From: Flavobacterium segetis
Lineage (GTDB): Bacteria; Bacteroidota; Bacteroidia; Flavobacteriales; Flavobacteriaceae
DNA length: 64,000 bases
Assembly: GCF_900129575.1 (NCBI RefSeq)
Contig: NZ_FQWE01000005.1
Location: forward strand, 301,243-365,242
Direction: 5' to 3'
Under the pieces are notes generated by a model. The model did no database searches. It saw only the letters and a program-made list of their open reading frames with translations, and was not told the DNA's origin. The translations under genes and the position numbers were made by a program. Below, piece by piece: positions 30,355-39,075 of the stretch. How positions within the stretch are numbered: position 1 is the stretch's first letter; every line of letters starts with the position of its first letter.

Positions 30355-31272
30355 TTATCTTTTTAATTCTATAAATCTCAAGAATTCCTCGACAGGAGTC
30401 TTATAATCGAACCACTTTATATTTTGATTTCTTTTAAACCATGTTAATTGTCGCTTTGAAAAACGTCTAGTATTTTTCTTAATTTCTTCAATGGCAAATT
30501 CCAATGATATTTCTTTGTCCAAATAACTGAAAATCTCTTTATAACCAACGGTTTGAAGTGCATTCAGCTCTTTATATGGATAGACTTTTTCAGCTTCATT
30601 TAATAAACCTTGGCTCATCATGATACTGACACGTTGGTCTATACGATCGTAAATTATATTCCTTTCCGCTTCTAAACCTATTAAAATAGGAGTGAAATTG
30701 CGACTATTTTTTTTCTGATTTAAAAACGAAGAATATGGTTTTCCAGATCCTAGACAAACCTCGACAAAGCGCATCATTCGTTGGGGATTTTGTAACGTTT
30801 GTGGATTTTCAATTGTTAATTTTTGAAAATAGTTTGTATCTAATTTCTCTAAATTATTTTGTAAATATTGAATTCCTGATTTTTCATAATTGGAGTTGAT
30901 CTCTGAGCGTATTTCAGGATTAATTTCTGGAAATTCGTCAAATCCTTTTAGCACCGCGTCTACATATAGTCCAGAGCCACCTACTAAAATGGCTATATCC
31001 TTATTGAGATATAACTCGTCTAATTTTGCAATCGCTTCTTTTTCAAAATCGCCCACAGTATAACTTTCAAAAATAGATTTATTTTGAATAAAATGGTGTT
31101 TTATAGTTGCTAATTCAGCTTCATTTGGTACCGCAGTTCCTATTTTCATTTCCTTGAAAAACTGGCGACTATCGCAAGATATAATTTCACATTTGAAATA
31201 ATTTGCAAGCGCAATGCTCAAAGAAGTTTTTCCTATGGCTGTGGGTCCGACAATAGTGATTAAATGTTTCAT
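30355..31272 (-). CDS. miaA: tRNA dimethylallyltransferase
   Basis: Transfers a dimethylallyl group to A37 of tRNAs reading codons that begin with U. The 305 residues have the P-loop GPTAIGKTS (9-17), the ISCDSRQFFKEMKIGTA segment (30-46), LVGGSGLYVDAVL and the tRNA-binding NTRRFSKRQLTWFKR near the C-terminus. It is upstream of the thioesterase gene and follows a palindromic intergenic element. Confidence 0.96.
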   Translation of the reverse strand: MKHLITIVGPTAIGKTSLSIALANYFKCEIISCDSRQFFKEMKIGTAVPNEAELATIKHHFIQNKSIFESYTVGDFEKEAIAKLDELYLNKDIAILVGGSGLYVDAVLKGFDEFPEINPEIRSEINSNYEKSGIQYLQNNLEKLDTNYFQKLTIENPQTLQNPQRMMRFVEVCLGSGKPYSSFLNQKKNSRNFTPILIGLEAERNIIYDRIDQRVSIMMSQGLLNEAEKVYPYKELNALQTVGYKEIFSYLDKEISLEFAIEEIKKNTRRFSKRQLTWFKRNQNIKWFDYKTPVEEFLRFIELKR

Positions 31273-31275
31273 AGT

Positions 31276-31420
31276 TATAGCCTAGATGAAAACGCAAACC
31301 CCGGAGTTATTGCAGTTGTATTTCTTGGTGTAAAAGAGCGAATGTAAGAAGCTCCTTTTATGACTTTGAAATACAACTGCTATAGCGAGGAGTTGTAGTG
31401 AACAGCAGGATTGGCTTCAA
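31276..31420. repeat. nested palindromic intergenic element
   Basis: The spacer between miaA and the potassium-channel gene is mostly an inverted repeat. Perfect 13-bp arms GCAGTTGTATTTC (31312-31324) and GAAATACAACTGC (31368-31380) continue imperfectly outward to about 31298 and 31394. Inside, AAAAGAGC (31333-31340) and GCTCCTTTT (31351-31359) form a second palindrome. The edges TAGCCTAGATGAA and GCAGGATTGGCTTC look like the ends of a dispersed flavobacterial palindromic repeat I recall from related genomes. The hairpin could also end transcription of either neighbour. Confidence 0.65.
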
Positions 31421-31429
31421 ATTTATAAA

Positions 31430-32260
31430 TTATAATTTTTGGCCACAGTTGTAGCAATATTTAGCATTAAGTTCGTGCCCTTCTTCCCCGCAATTGGGAC
31501 AGGGATTTATTTTATCTTTTGCATTTATTCTACTTTTAAAGCTAGCAAATTCTGCAGAAACAATTCCTGTAGGTACGGCGATAATTCCATAACCCATAAT
31601 CATTACTAAAGATGCAATAGACTGACCTAGAGGAGTGATGGGTGAAATGTCTCCATATCCCACTGTTGTTAATGTTACAATTGTCCAATAAATGCTGATA
31701 GGAATACTTGTAAATCCGCCGTCCTTTCCTTCTACGACATACATTATTGAGCCTATCAAAACGCTACTTACCAGCATAAAGTATATAAAAATTAATATTT
31801 TACCTTTACTTGCAATCAAAGCTTGTTTTAGATGCACAGATTGATTGGAAAATTGAGGATGCTTTAAAATTTTGAACAGTCGAAGCAATCGAACTGAGCG
31901 TAAAATGGATAGAACACTTGTACCAACAAAGAATAACGAAAAATACATGGGTACTACAGCTAGTAAATCAACGATTCCATAAAAACTAAAGATGTATTTT
32001 ACTGGCTTTTTAATTGAGATTATTCTAAGAATATATTCTATTGTGAAGAATATTGTAATTATCCACTCAAAAATAATGAGTTCTCTGTGGTATTTTAAGT
32101 CAATTTCTTTAACTGTTTCCAACATTACTAAAATGACACTAATCAAAATTACGCCAAGTAGTACAAGATCAAATAGACGTCCATAAAACGTATTAGTGCC
32201 GTAAATTATGATATTCGTATTTTGTCTAAAAGTTTCAAATTTTGATTTTACTTTCCCCAT
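31430..32260 (-). CDS. voltage-gated-like potassium channel with C-terminal zinc ribbon
   Basis: A 276-residue ion transporter with six membrane helices. The S4-like helix carries regularly spaced arginines (LRSVRLLRLFKIL, 120-132), and the selectivity filter is TTVGYGD (198-204), so potassium is expected. After the last helix comes a short zinc ribbon with Cys254, Cys257, Cys269 and Cys272 (CPNC, CYNC). The ribbon may serve assembly or sensing. It is 25 nt downstream of the exonuclease gene and ends the minus-strand run from 38229. Confidence 0.9.
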   Translation of the reverse strand: MGKVKSKFETFRQNTNIIIYGTNTFYGRLFDLVLLGVILISVILVMLETVKEIDLKYHRELIIFEWIITIFFTIEYILRIISIKKPVKYIFSFYGIVDLLAVVPMYFSLFFVGTSVLSILRSVRLLRLFKILKHPQFSNQSVHLKQALIASKGKILIFIYFMLVSSVLIGSIMYVVEGKDGGFTSIPISIYWTIVTLTTVGYGDISPITPLGQSIASLVMIMGYGIIAVPTGIVSAEFASFKSRINAKDKINPCPNCGEEGHELNAKYCYNCGQKL

Positions 32261-32285
32261 TAATCGTTTTTTTAGAACATTTTCT

Positions 32286-33647
32286 TTAGAAATTTATTGT
32301 CTTAATACTTTTACTTCTACTCATCTGTCCCTTTATAATATTTTTAGTATCACGATTATTTTGCATTGGAATAATAATGTTTCGCAAAATTTCAATATTA
32401 TTAATTTGATAATTTAAGTCGTAAAAAGCATATCCTTTATAAATTCCATTTTCTATTAAAACAGCTGATCGTTCACTAATGTTCCTACCGCGATCAATAA
32501 GAATCATACTTTGATTTTCGAAACTATTTTTTTCTATAAATTGATTTACCCTAGCATTATAAAGTTCTGGTGATTCTTCACTGATACAAGCGCCAGCGCA
32601 TTCTTTTATTGTGTATTGAAAACAATTTGATTTACTTTGATATAAACCGTTCAATTTTTGGCAAAGATTGTAGTAGGTCGTAATTTTAAATAATGCGTTT
32701 TTTCCTTCTTGAATAGAGGTAAATGAAGTAATTTCTCTCTTCCGACCATCGGCTTTTTGTAATTTTAAATTTAAATAGCCTTTTTCATCTTTTTCGGCAC
32801 ATAAAGCAAGTTGAAATATACTTTTTCGTTGCGCTCTATTGAGTATTGGCTTATTTACTTTTATTTCTTGACTTTCTTTTAATAAAGCAATTAATTCGCT
32901 GCCTGTTTCTTCGTAAGTTACAGTAAAAACCTGATCTTGAATTTTTTTACATTTAGATGTTGTTCCTGTGAAATGTTGATTGATTCTTTTCTTAATATTC
33001 CGGCTTTTGCCAATGTAAATCAAATTACCTTTTTCATTATGAATATAATATACTCCAGTTGTGGACGGTAAGCTAGCAATAATATCTAGCAGCTTAGGTG
33101 TAATTCCTTTTTCAACTCTTAACTTTATAAAATCTTTTACTATTTCTTTTTCTATGTCTTTTTCTAGGAGGATTTTAAATAATTTAACAGTTGCAAGCGC
33201 ATCTCCACTTGCCCTATGTCGATCAGCCATAGGAATTCCAAGTGCACGAACTAGTTTGCCTAAACTATGTGAAGGTTGCTCTGGTAATAATTTTTTAGAT
33301 AATTCAACAGTACACAATGTTTTGGCTGAAAAATCATATCCTAGTCTTCTGAATTCAGTTCGTAAAATTCTGTAATCAAAAGAAGCATTGTGGGCAACAA
33401 CCACGCAATCATTTGTCATTTCTATGATTCGTTTCGCGACTTCATAAAATTTTGGTGCTAAACGCAGCATTTCATTATTAATTCCTGTTAGTTTTACTAC
33501 GAAAGGTTGAATGGGGATCTCAGGATTAACTAAACTGACAAATTGGTCTACAATTTCATGACCATCAAATTTATAAATTGCGATCTCAGTAATTCCTTCC
33601 TCGTTGAATTGTCCTCCAGTAGTTTCTATGTCTAGTATTGCGTACAA
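32286..33647 (-). CDS. DEDDh exonuclease fused to GIY-YIG nuclease (Cho/UvrC-like)
   Basis: A 453-residue two-nuclease protein. Residues 1-165 are a DnaQ-type 3'-5' exonuclease with Asp6 and Glu8 in ILDIETTGG, Asp91 in HNASFDYRI, and His144 and Asp149 in HRASGDA. Residues 195-280 are a GIY-YIG domain like the N-terminal half of UvrC or Cho (GVYYIHN, YIGKSRNIKKRINQHF). The remainder, including CAGACISEESPELYNARV, matches the following region of this family. The start codon is TTG at 33647, fixed by the compact exonuclease opening MYAILD. A role in DNA repair incision or DNA end processing is inferred. Confidence 0.9.
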   Translation of the reverse strand: MYAILDIETTGGQFNEEGITEIAIYKFDGHEIVDQFVSLVNPEIPIQPFVVKLTGINNEMLRLAPKFYEVAKRIIEMTNDCVVVAHNASFDYRILRTEFRRLGYDFSAKTLCTVELSKKLLPEQPSHSLGKLVRALGIPMADRHRASGDALATVKLFKILLEKDIEKEIVKDFIKLRVEKGITPKLLDIIASLPSTTGVYYIHNEKGNLIYIGKSRNIKKRINQHFTGTTSKCKKIQDQVFTVTYEETGSELIALLKESQEIKVNKPILNRAQRKSIFQLALCAEKDEKGYLNLKLQKADGRKREITSFTSIQEGKNALFKITTYYNLCQKLNGLYQSKSNCFQYTIKECAGACISEESPELYNARVNQFIEKNSFENQSMILIDRGRNISERSAVLIENGIYKGYAFYDLNYQINNIEILRNIIIPMQNNRDTKNIIKGQMSRSKSIKTINF

Positions 33648-33753
33648 ATCTTAATGTTCAATGTTCCGTAGTCAGTGCTTAATGATTGCTATTCAGTATT
33701 GATTTTTAAGTTTTTAAATCTGAAATTAAAAACTGTTAATTAAAAATCAAACA

Positions 33754-34416
33754 TCAATTTCTCTCTCCAAAGATACTACTTCCTATTCGAACCATTGTGC
33801 TTCCACAGTCTATTGCCAATCTATAATCTCCGGACATGCCCATTGATAGTATTTCAAGATTGCAATTAGTAGTCTTTATAGTTTGTAGATTATTGAATAT
33901 TGTTTTTAAATGTGCAAATTCTTTTTTTACTTGATTTTCATTATCTGTAAATGTTGCCATTCCCATCAGTCCAGTAATACGTATATTTTTCATTTCAGAT
34001 AAGTTTTCACCAGAAAGAATTTCGATAAGTTCTTCTTCATTTAATCCAAATTTAGTTTCTTCTTCCGCAATGTGAATCTGCAGCAAGCAATCAATAATTC
34101 GTTTGTTTTTCTTGGCTTGTTTATCAATTTCTTGTAATAATTTTAAACTATCGACGCCGTGGATTAAATTGACAAATGGCGCCATAAATTTGACTTTATT
34201 AGTTTGAACGTGACCTATCATTTGCCAGTGAATATCTTTCGGCATAGCTTGCCATTTCTCTGCCATTTCTTGAATTTTATTTTCGCCGAAGATACGCTGA
34301 CCAGCATCATAAGCTTGCATTAAGTCAGAAATAGGTTTAGTTTTAGAGACAGCTACAAGTATTACCTGATCAGGTAATGTTGATTTTATAGAAAGTAAAT
34401 TTTGAGCTATTGGCAT
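33754..34416 (-). CDS. YggS family pyridoxal-phosphate protein
   Basis: A 220-residue single-domain PLP-binding protein of the YggS/PROSC family, which controls the supply and homeostasis of vitamin B6 rather than acting as a classical enzyme. Lys25 in VAVSKTKP binds PLP; IFGENKIQEM, HWQMIGHVQTNKVKF and GLMGMATF are typical. It lies 35 nt after the DUF1015 gene and is probably co-transcribed. Confidence 0.94.
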   Translation of the reverse strand: MPIAQNLLSIKSTLPDQVILVAVSKTKPISDLMQAYDAGQRIFGENKIQEMAEKWQAMPKDIHWQMIGHVQTNKVKFMAPFVNLIHGVDSLKLLQEIDKQAKKNKRIIDCLLQIHIAEEETKFGLNEEELIEILSGENLSEMKNIRITGLMGMATFTDNENQVKKEFAHLKTIFNNLQTIKTTNCNLEILSMGMSGDYRLAIDCGSTMVRIGSSIFGERN

Positions 34417-34451
34417 TTTTATAATGTTTTAATTCTGTAATTATTGTTTAA

Positions 34452-35672
34452 TTAAAATTCGTATATCACTAATCCGCTTCTGAATTTTGGCTCGATATAG
34501 GTGCTTTTTGGTGGCATAATTTGATTCGCATCAGCTAATGCTTTTATCTCAGCAATATTTGATGGGAATAAAAGGAAGCCTACAGCAAATTCGCCTTGAT
34601 CAATTTTATTTTTAACTTCAGTTATTGCTTGTTTCCCTGAAAGATACTCAATTCTCTCATCGTTACGGAGGTCTTCAATTCCTAAAATAGGTAAAAGAAT
34701 ATTTTTGTATAAAATTTGAGTGTCCAAACTTTCTAAAGCAGTATTTAGTTTCGTATTTTCTTTTTTTAGATTCAAACTATAATAATCATTGCCTAGATAC
34801 ATACCAAACTGATGTTTTTTTGCAGGCTCAAATGGTTGTTGAAATTTATTTTCAATGTCAAAATTATGTTCTAGTGCTTGTAAAAATTGAGTTTTGGTTT
34901 GACCATTTAGATCCTTAACTAAACGGTTGAATTCATATATTTTGACATTATTTTCAGAAATTAAATAACTGAGAATATGATTTTTAGTAGTATTTTCTGG
35001 ATGTTTATTTTCTTCTGAAAGTAGTTTCAGCGCTTCTGTTCTATGATGACCATCGGCAATATAGAGATGTTCTGTTTTTTCAAAAATATTTTGTAGCCAG
35101 TTAATTTCTAAACTATCCTCAATTTTCCATAAATAATGAATTTCTTTTTTAGTAGTTGAAAATTCGAAGTCTGCTAACTTTTGACACGAGTTGAAAATCC
35201 AATCTTCAATTATTTTATTATCCGGATACGTCATTAAAACAGGCTCGGTATTAAACTCGGCGTATTTCATATAATCTTTCAAGAGTTGCACTCTAAAATC
35301 GATTATGTCTTCGTGTTTCTTAATAATATTGTTGCTGTAGTCGCTGACACTCGTTCCAGCAATTATTCCAGTAAAAGAATGTGTTTTATTCACAATTTTA
35401 TGAATATAAATTGCGGGCTTGTTATCTTTAATTAATATAATTTCATCTTTAAATTCCTGATATTTTTGATGAACTTGTCGATACCTTTTTTCGAATGAAA
35501 CGGTTTCTTGATTGGTGTAAGCTGGTTTTAATATGTGTAAAAATGATAATGGATTGAAATCCAACTGCGCTGCTAATTCAGCATTTACATATTCTTCATA
35601 GGATCGACAAGTTACAAGACAAACTTTATCACGAGTGGGTCGCACTGCTTTAAAAGGAACTATTTTAGCCAT
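34452..35672 (-). CDS. DUF1015 family protein
   Basis: A 406-residue cytosolic protein of the DUF1015 family. The hallmark YIADGHHRTEAL is intact, and the N-terminus KIVPFKAVRPT is standard. Function is not established. Its position between the dehydrogenase and YggS genes agrees with gene order in other flavobacteria. Confidence 0.92.
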   Translation of the reverse strand: MAKIVPFKAVRPTRDKVCLVTCRSYEEYVNAELAAQLDFNPLSFLHILKPAYTNQETVSFEKRYRQVHQKYQEFKDEIILIKDNKPAIYIHKIVNKTHSFTGIIAGTSVSDYSNNIIKKHEDIIDFRVQLLKDYMKYAEFNTEPVLMTYPDNKIIEDWIFNSCQKLADFEFSTTKKEIHYLWKIEDSLEINWLQNIFEKTEHLYIADGHHRTEALKLLSEENKHPENTTKNHILSYLISENNVKIYEFNRLVKDLNGQTKTQFLQALEHNFDIENKFQQPFEPAKKHQFGMYLGNDYYSLNLKKENTKLNTALESLDTQILYKNILLPILGIEDLRNDERIEYLSGKQAITEVKNKIDQGEFAVGFLLFPSNIAEIKALADANQIMPPKSTYIEPKFRSGLVIYEF

Positions 35673-35747
35673 AAATTAATTGAAACGATAAATATATTAA
35701 GTTAGAATTTTTAAAAACCAGCAATTTCGCCCTTAAAATTCCAAAGA

Positions 35748-36635
35748 CTACAAGAATTGTTTTGAAATTTTTTCTGCTTTTTTACTTTCAGAATAATCAT
35801 AAAAGCCGGCACCAGATTTAACGCCAATTTTTCCAGCTCGCACCATATTTACTAACAGAGGACAAGGCGCATATTTTGGATTTTTGAATCCGTCATACAT
35901 CACATTTAAAATTGCCAAACAGACATCAAGGCCAATAAAATCAGCAAGTTGTAACGGTCCCATTGGATGACCCATCCCTAATTTCATTACAGTATCAATT
36001 TCGTAAACTCCAGCAACCTTATTATATAAGGTTTCGATTGCTTCATTTATCATTGGCATCAATATTCTATTTGCAACAAATCCAGGATAATCATTTACTT
36101 CAACTGGTGTTTTTCCTAATTTAGCAGACAACTCCATGATGATCTTTGTCACTTCATCCGAAGTGTTGTAGCCCCTAATTATTTCAACTAATTTCATTAT
36201 TGGTACAGGATTCATAAAATGCATTCCTATAACTCTTTCAGGATGAGATACTACAGCTCCTATTTGCGTGATTGAAATAGAAGAAGTATTTGTGGCTAAA
36301 ATGGTATCGTGAGAGCAAGCATCATTTAATTGTTTGAAAATATTAAGTTTCAATTCAACATTTTCTGTTGCAGCCTCTACAACTAAATCAGCGCCTACAA
36401 TACCATCCTTAATATCCGTGTAAGTAATAATGTTAGTAATTGTTTTCGCTTTATCTTCTAAAGTTATTGTGCCTTTCGAAACCATTCGATCTAAATTTGC
36501 AGCGATAGTTGCCATCCCTCTATCCAAAGATTTCTCTGACACATCAATTAATTTTACGGTAAAACCGCTTTGAGCAAATGTATGCGCGATTCCGTTACCC
36601 ATTGTTCCTGCTCCAATTACAGCTATTGTTTTCAT
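35748..36635 (-). CDS. 3-hydroxyacyl-CoA dehydrogenase (3-hydroxybutyryl-CoA type)
   Basis: A 295-residue NAD-dependent enzyme that oxidises 3-hydroxyacyl-CoA or reduces acetoacetyl-CoA. The Rossmann motif GAGTMGNGIA is at residues 8-17. The substrate domain has SSISITQIG, HFMNPVPIMKLVEIIRG with the catalytic His, and NDYPGFVANRILMPMINEA. The short single-function length points to the Hbd/PaaH type instead of the FadB fusion. It follows an unknown membrane protein gene by 24 nt. Confidence 0.93.
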   Translation of the reverse strand: MKTIAVIGAGTMGNGIAHTFAQSGFTVKLIDVSEKSLDRGMATIAANLDRMVSKGTITLEDKAKTITNIITYTDIKDGIVGADLVVEAATENVELKLNIFKQLNDACSHDTILATNTSSISITQIGAVVSHPERVIGMHFMNPVPIMKLVEIIRGYNTSDEVTKIIMELSAKLGKTPVEVNDYPGFVANRILMPMINEAIETLYNKVAGVYEIDTVMKLGMGHPMGPLQLADFIGLDVCLAILNVMYDGFKNPKYAPCPLLVNMVRAGKIGVKSGAGFYDYSESKKAEKISKQFL

Positions 36636-36659
36636 TCTGTTTTTTTTGAAAAATTTTTC

Positions 36660-37262
36660 TTAATTATTTAAATCTAACTTAAAATTGAAATATCTATCTA
36701 AATCCTCTTTTATAATTTCATACTCTGATTCAGAAATAAATTTATTTGTATATAACCATAAAATCCTATCACTTTGAAAGTGGTAAGGAAGAACAGCATC
36801 AATTTTTAAGTATTTGTTCTTAAAAAATGCATTTCGCTTTTCGAAAATACAAGAAATGAAACGATCAACTTCAATTTCATTTTTTTTTGTAAAAATAAAG
36901 TATAAAATTTTGTCCGATTCAATATTCTTTTCTTCAAACCCTTTATTAAAACTGGTGAGACCTAACGCTAAAATTATTGTTAAAGGTATTAGTAAATAAG
37001 ATATGAAAATAAGTCCAATTTTCAACTCCTCAGAAAATATAAAAAGAATTAAAATTATATTGAAAAAAGCTGAAATATATAGTAAGCCTTCCTTCTTGTC
37101 TCTTTTTTTTCTGATCGTATACGTGCTATCTTTTATTTCATCAAAAGGTATTTTGTAAGCTAATTTATGTTCGTTTGTATTAAAATCGATTGCTACGGAA
37201 TCATCAAGTATCGTAAATTCTTGAGATTGATTGTGTATTTTAATTTTTAACGTGGTCATCAA
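36660..37262 (-). CDS. unknown protein with two membrane segments
   Basis: A 200-residue protein that I do not recognise. The first 60 residues are polar and charged (KIHNQSQEFTILDDSVAIDF), two adjacent hydrophobic helices lie at about 61-105 (FNIILILFIF, LLIPLTIILAL), and the C-terminal half is soluble, ending LDRYFNFKLDLNN. It sits 1 nt after the Gfo/Idh gene and 24 nt before the dehydrogenase gene, so it is co-transcribed with both. Its Lys/Asn/Ile-rich composition suggests it may be a later insertion. Confidence 0.7.
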   Translation of the reverse strand: MMTTLKIKIHNQSQEFTILDDSVAIDFNTNEHKLAYKIPFDEIKDSTYTIRKKRDKKEGLLYISAFFNIILILFIFSEELKIGLIFISYLLIPLTIILALGLTSFNKGFEEKNIESDKILYFIFTKKNEIEVDRFISCIFEKRNAFFKNKYLKIDAVLPYHFQSDRILWLYTNKFISESEYEIIKEDLDRYFNFKLDLNN

Positions 37263-37263
37263 C

Positions 37264-38229
37264 TTACTTTTTAAAGCAATTAATAATCTGGTATGCTACT
37301 CGCAATGCCTCTGTAGCATCTTGAAGAGTAACTATCGGTTCTGAATTATTGTTTATGGCTTGAGCAAATGATTCCAATTCATCGAGTATGGCATTATTTT
37401 GCTCAACATCTGGATTTGAAAAATAAATTTGCTTTTTTACTCCTTCTGCATTTTGTAAAATCATATCAAAATCACCCGGAATTTCAGGTGCATCCTTCAT
37501 TTTTACTACCTCACATTTTTTTTCTAGAAAATCTACCGATATATACGCATCTTTCTGAAAAAAACGAGATTTACGCATATTTTTCATTGAAATTCTACTA
37601 GCCGTTAAATTTGCAACACAGCCATTTTCAAATTCAATTCGAGCATTCGCAATATCAGGTGTGTCACTAATAACAGAAACACCACTTGCGCTAATATTTT
37701 TAACTTTTGATTGTACTACGCTTAAAATAGCGTCAATATCATGTATCATTAGATCTAAAACTACAGGAACATCGGTCCCTCGGGGATTAAATTCAGCCAA
37801 TCTATGAGCTTCAATAAACATAGGGTTTTCGATCATGCTTTTAGTAGCAATGAATGCGGGGTTAAACCGCTCTACATGACCAACTTGACCTTTTACTTTG
37901 TACTCCTTCGCTAGAGCAATAATTTCTTCAGCTTCTTCAACGGTATTTGAAATAGGTTTTTCTATAAATACATGTTTACTTGATTTAATTGCAACTTTAG
38001 CACATTTATAGTGTGAGAGGGTAGGTGTAACAATATCAATTACATCAACTGCATGAATTAGTGACGCAATTGTGCTAAAATGTTTATATCCAAATTCCTT
38101 TGCAACTTTTTCTGCATTTTCCTGATTTGGATCATAAAAACCAACTAATTCATATTTGTCAGATTGTTGTAATAAGCGTAAATGTATTTTTCCTAGATGC
38201 CCAGCACCTAATACTCCAATTTTCAGCAT
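37264..38229 (-). CDS. Gfo/Idh/MocA family oxidoreductase
   Basis: A 321-residue NAD(P)-dependent oxidoreductase. The Rossmann motif GAGHLGKIH spans residues 8-16, EKPIS is the usual catalytic-domain entry, and GHVERFNPAF and DLMIHDIDA lie in the alpha/beta substrate domain. The substrate is probably a sugar or nucleotide sugar but cannot be named. I start it at ATG 38229; a longer frame to 38373 runs through its own promoter and the pcm promoter and is unlikely to be translated. Confidence 0.9.
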   Translation of the reverse strand: MLKIGVLGAGHLGKIHLRLLQQSDKYELVGFYDPNQENAEKVAKEFGYKHFSTIASLIHAVDVIDIVTPTLSHYKCAKVAIKSSKHVFIEKPISNTVEEAEEIIALAKEYKVKGQVGHVERFNPAFIATKSMIENPMFIEAHRLAEFNPRGTDVPVVLDLMIHDIDAILSVVQSKVKNISASGVSVISDTPDIANARIEFENGCVANLTASRISMKNMRKSRFFQKDAYISVDFLEKKCEVVKMKDAPEIPGDFDMILQNAEGVKKQIYFSNPDVEQNNAILDELESFAQAINNNSEPIVTLQDATEALRVAYQIINCFKK

Positions 38230-38245
38230 AATTATATTCTTTATA

Positions 38246-38274
38246 CAAAAATAGGAATAAAAATTAAAACTCAA
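38246..38274 (-). promoter_or_regulatory. promoter of Gfo/Idh operon
   Basis: On the minus strand, TTG (38274-38272), an 18-bp spacer and TATTTTTG (38253-38246) fit the consensus, giving a leader of about 12 nt before ATG 38229. Confidence 0.75.
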
Positions 38275-38331
38275 TTTTTTAAAATATCTAATTCTATAAA
38301 ATTTGTAATAAAGATATATAAAATTTCTTCC

Positions 38332-38362
38332 TTGTTTATTGGTGTTTTTACTGCTATTTTTG
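38332..38362 (+). promoter_or_regulatory. promoter of pcm
   Basis: TTG (38332-38334), a 20-bp spacer and TATTTTTG (38355-38362). The TTG that could be taken as a start codon is therefore the -33 element. Confidence 0.75.
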
Positions 38363-38382
38363 CGGGAAAACAATATTTAATT

Positions 38383-39024
38383 TTGGAAGATAAAGCCAAA
38401 CATCAAGGACTTCGAAACCAGTTAGTAAATCTTTTGAAACAAAAAGGAATAACTGATAAAGATGTACTGGAAGCAATTAAAAAAATACCCAGACACTTAT
38501 TTCTAGACTCTACTTTTGAGGAACACGCGTACCAAGACAAAGCTTTTCCTATAGGATCAGGGCAAACTATTTCGCAGCCATATACAGTTGCTTTTCAATC
38601 GCAATTGCTAGAAGTTAAAAAAGAACAGAAAATTTTAGAAATAGGAACGGGTTCTGGTTATCAAACCGCAATTTTATGCACTATGGGCGCAAAAGTTTTT
38701 AGTGTAGAGAGGCAAAAAGAGTTGTTTAAGCAAACTTCTAATTTGTTTCCAAAATTAAATATTCGTCCTAAATATCTATCCTTTGGAGATGGTTATAAAG
38801 GCTTACCAAGTTATGCTCCATTTGACAGCATCATCGTTACAGCGGGCGCACCATTTATACCACAGCCCTTGATGGCGCAGCTCAAAGTGGGAGGTAGGCT
38901 CGTGATTCCGCTTGGTGAAGACATTCAAATTATGACACTTTTAATTCGAGTAACTGAAACTCAATTTGAAAAACATGAATTTGGAGAGTTTCGATTTGTG
39001 CCGCTATTGGAAGATAAAAATTAA
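38383..39024 (+). CDS. pcm: protein-L-isoaspartate O-methyltransferase
   Basis: Methylates abnormal isoaspartyl residues to start repair of aged proteins. Starting at TTG 38383 gives 213 residues beginning (M)EDKAKHQGLRNQLV, the usual flavobacterial opening. Motifs are GSGQTISQPYTVAF and the SAM-binding EIGTGSGYQTAIL. A longer reading from TTG 38332 would begin in the -33 element of a good promoter. No ATG is available near the N-terminus, so TTG initiation is likely. Confidence 0.93.
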   Translation: MEDKAKHQGLRNQLVNLLKQKGITDKDVLEAIKKIPRHLFLDSTFEEHAYQDKAFPIGSGQTISQPYTVAFQSQLLEVKKEQKILEIGTGSGYQTAILCTMGAKVFSVERQKELFKQTSNLFPKLNIRPKYLSFGDGYKGLPSYAPFDSIIVTAGAPFIPQPLMAQLKVGGRLVIPLGEDIQIMTLLIRVTETQFEKHEFGEFRFVPLLEDKN

Positions 39025-39075
39025 TTAATAATTTTTTTTTAATTTATGTAAGTTGCTCTAAAATAATTCAATAAC

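Noticed and set aside
38230..38373. N-terminal extension of the Gfo/Idh protein by 48 residues
   Set aside because: It covers its own promoter and the divergent pcm promoter, and the Rossmann fold begins right at MLKIGVLGAGHLG.
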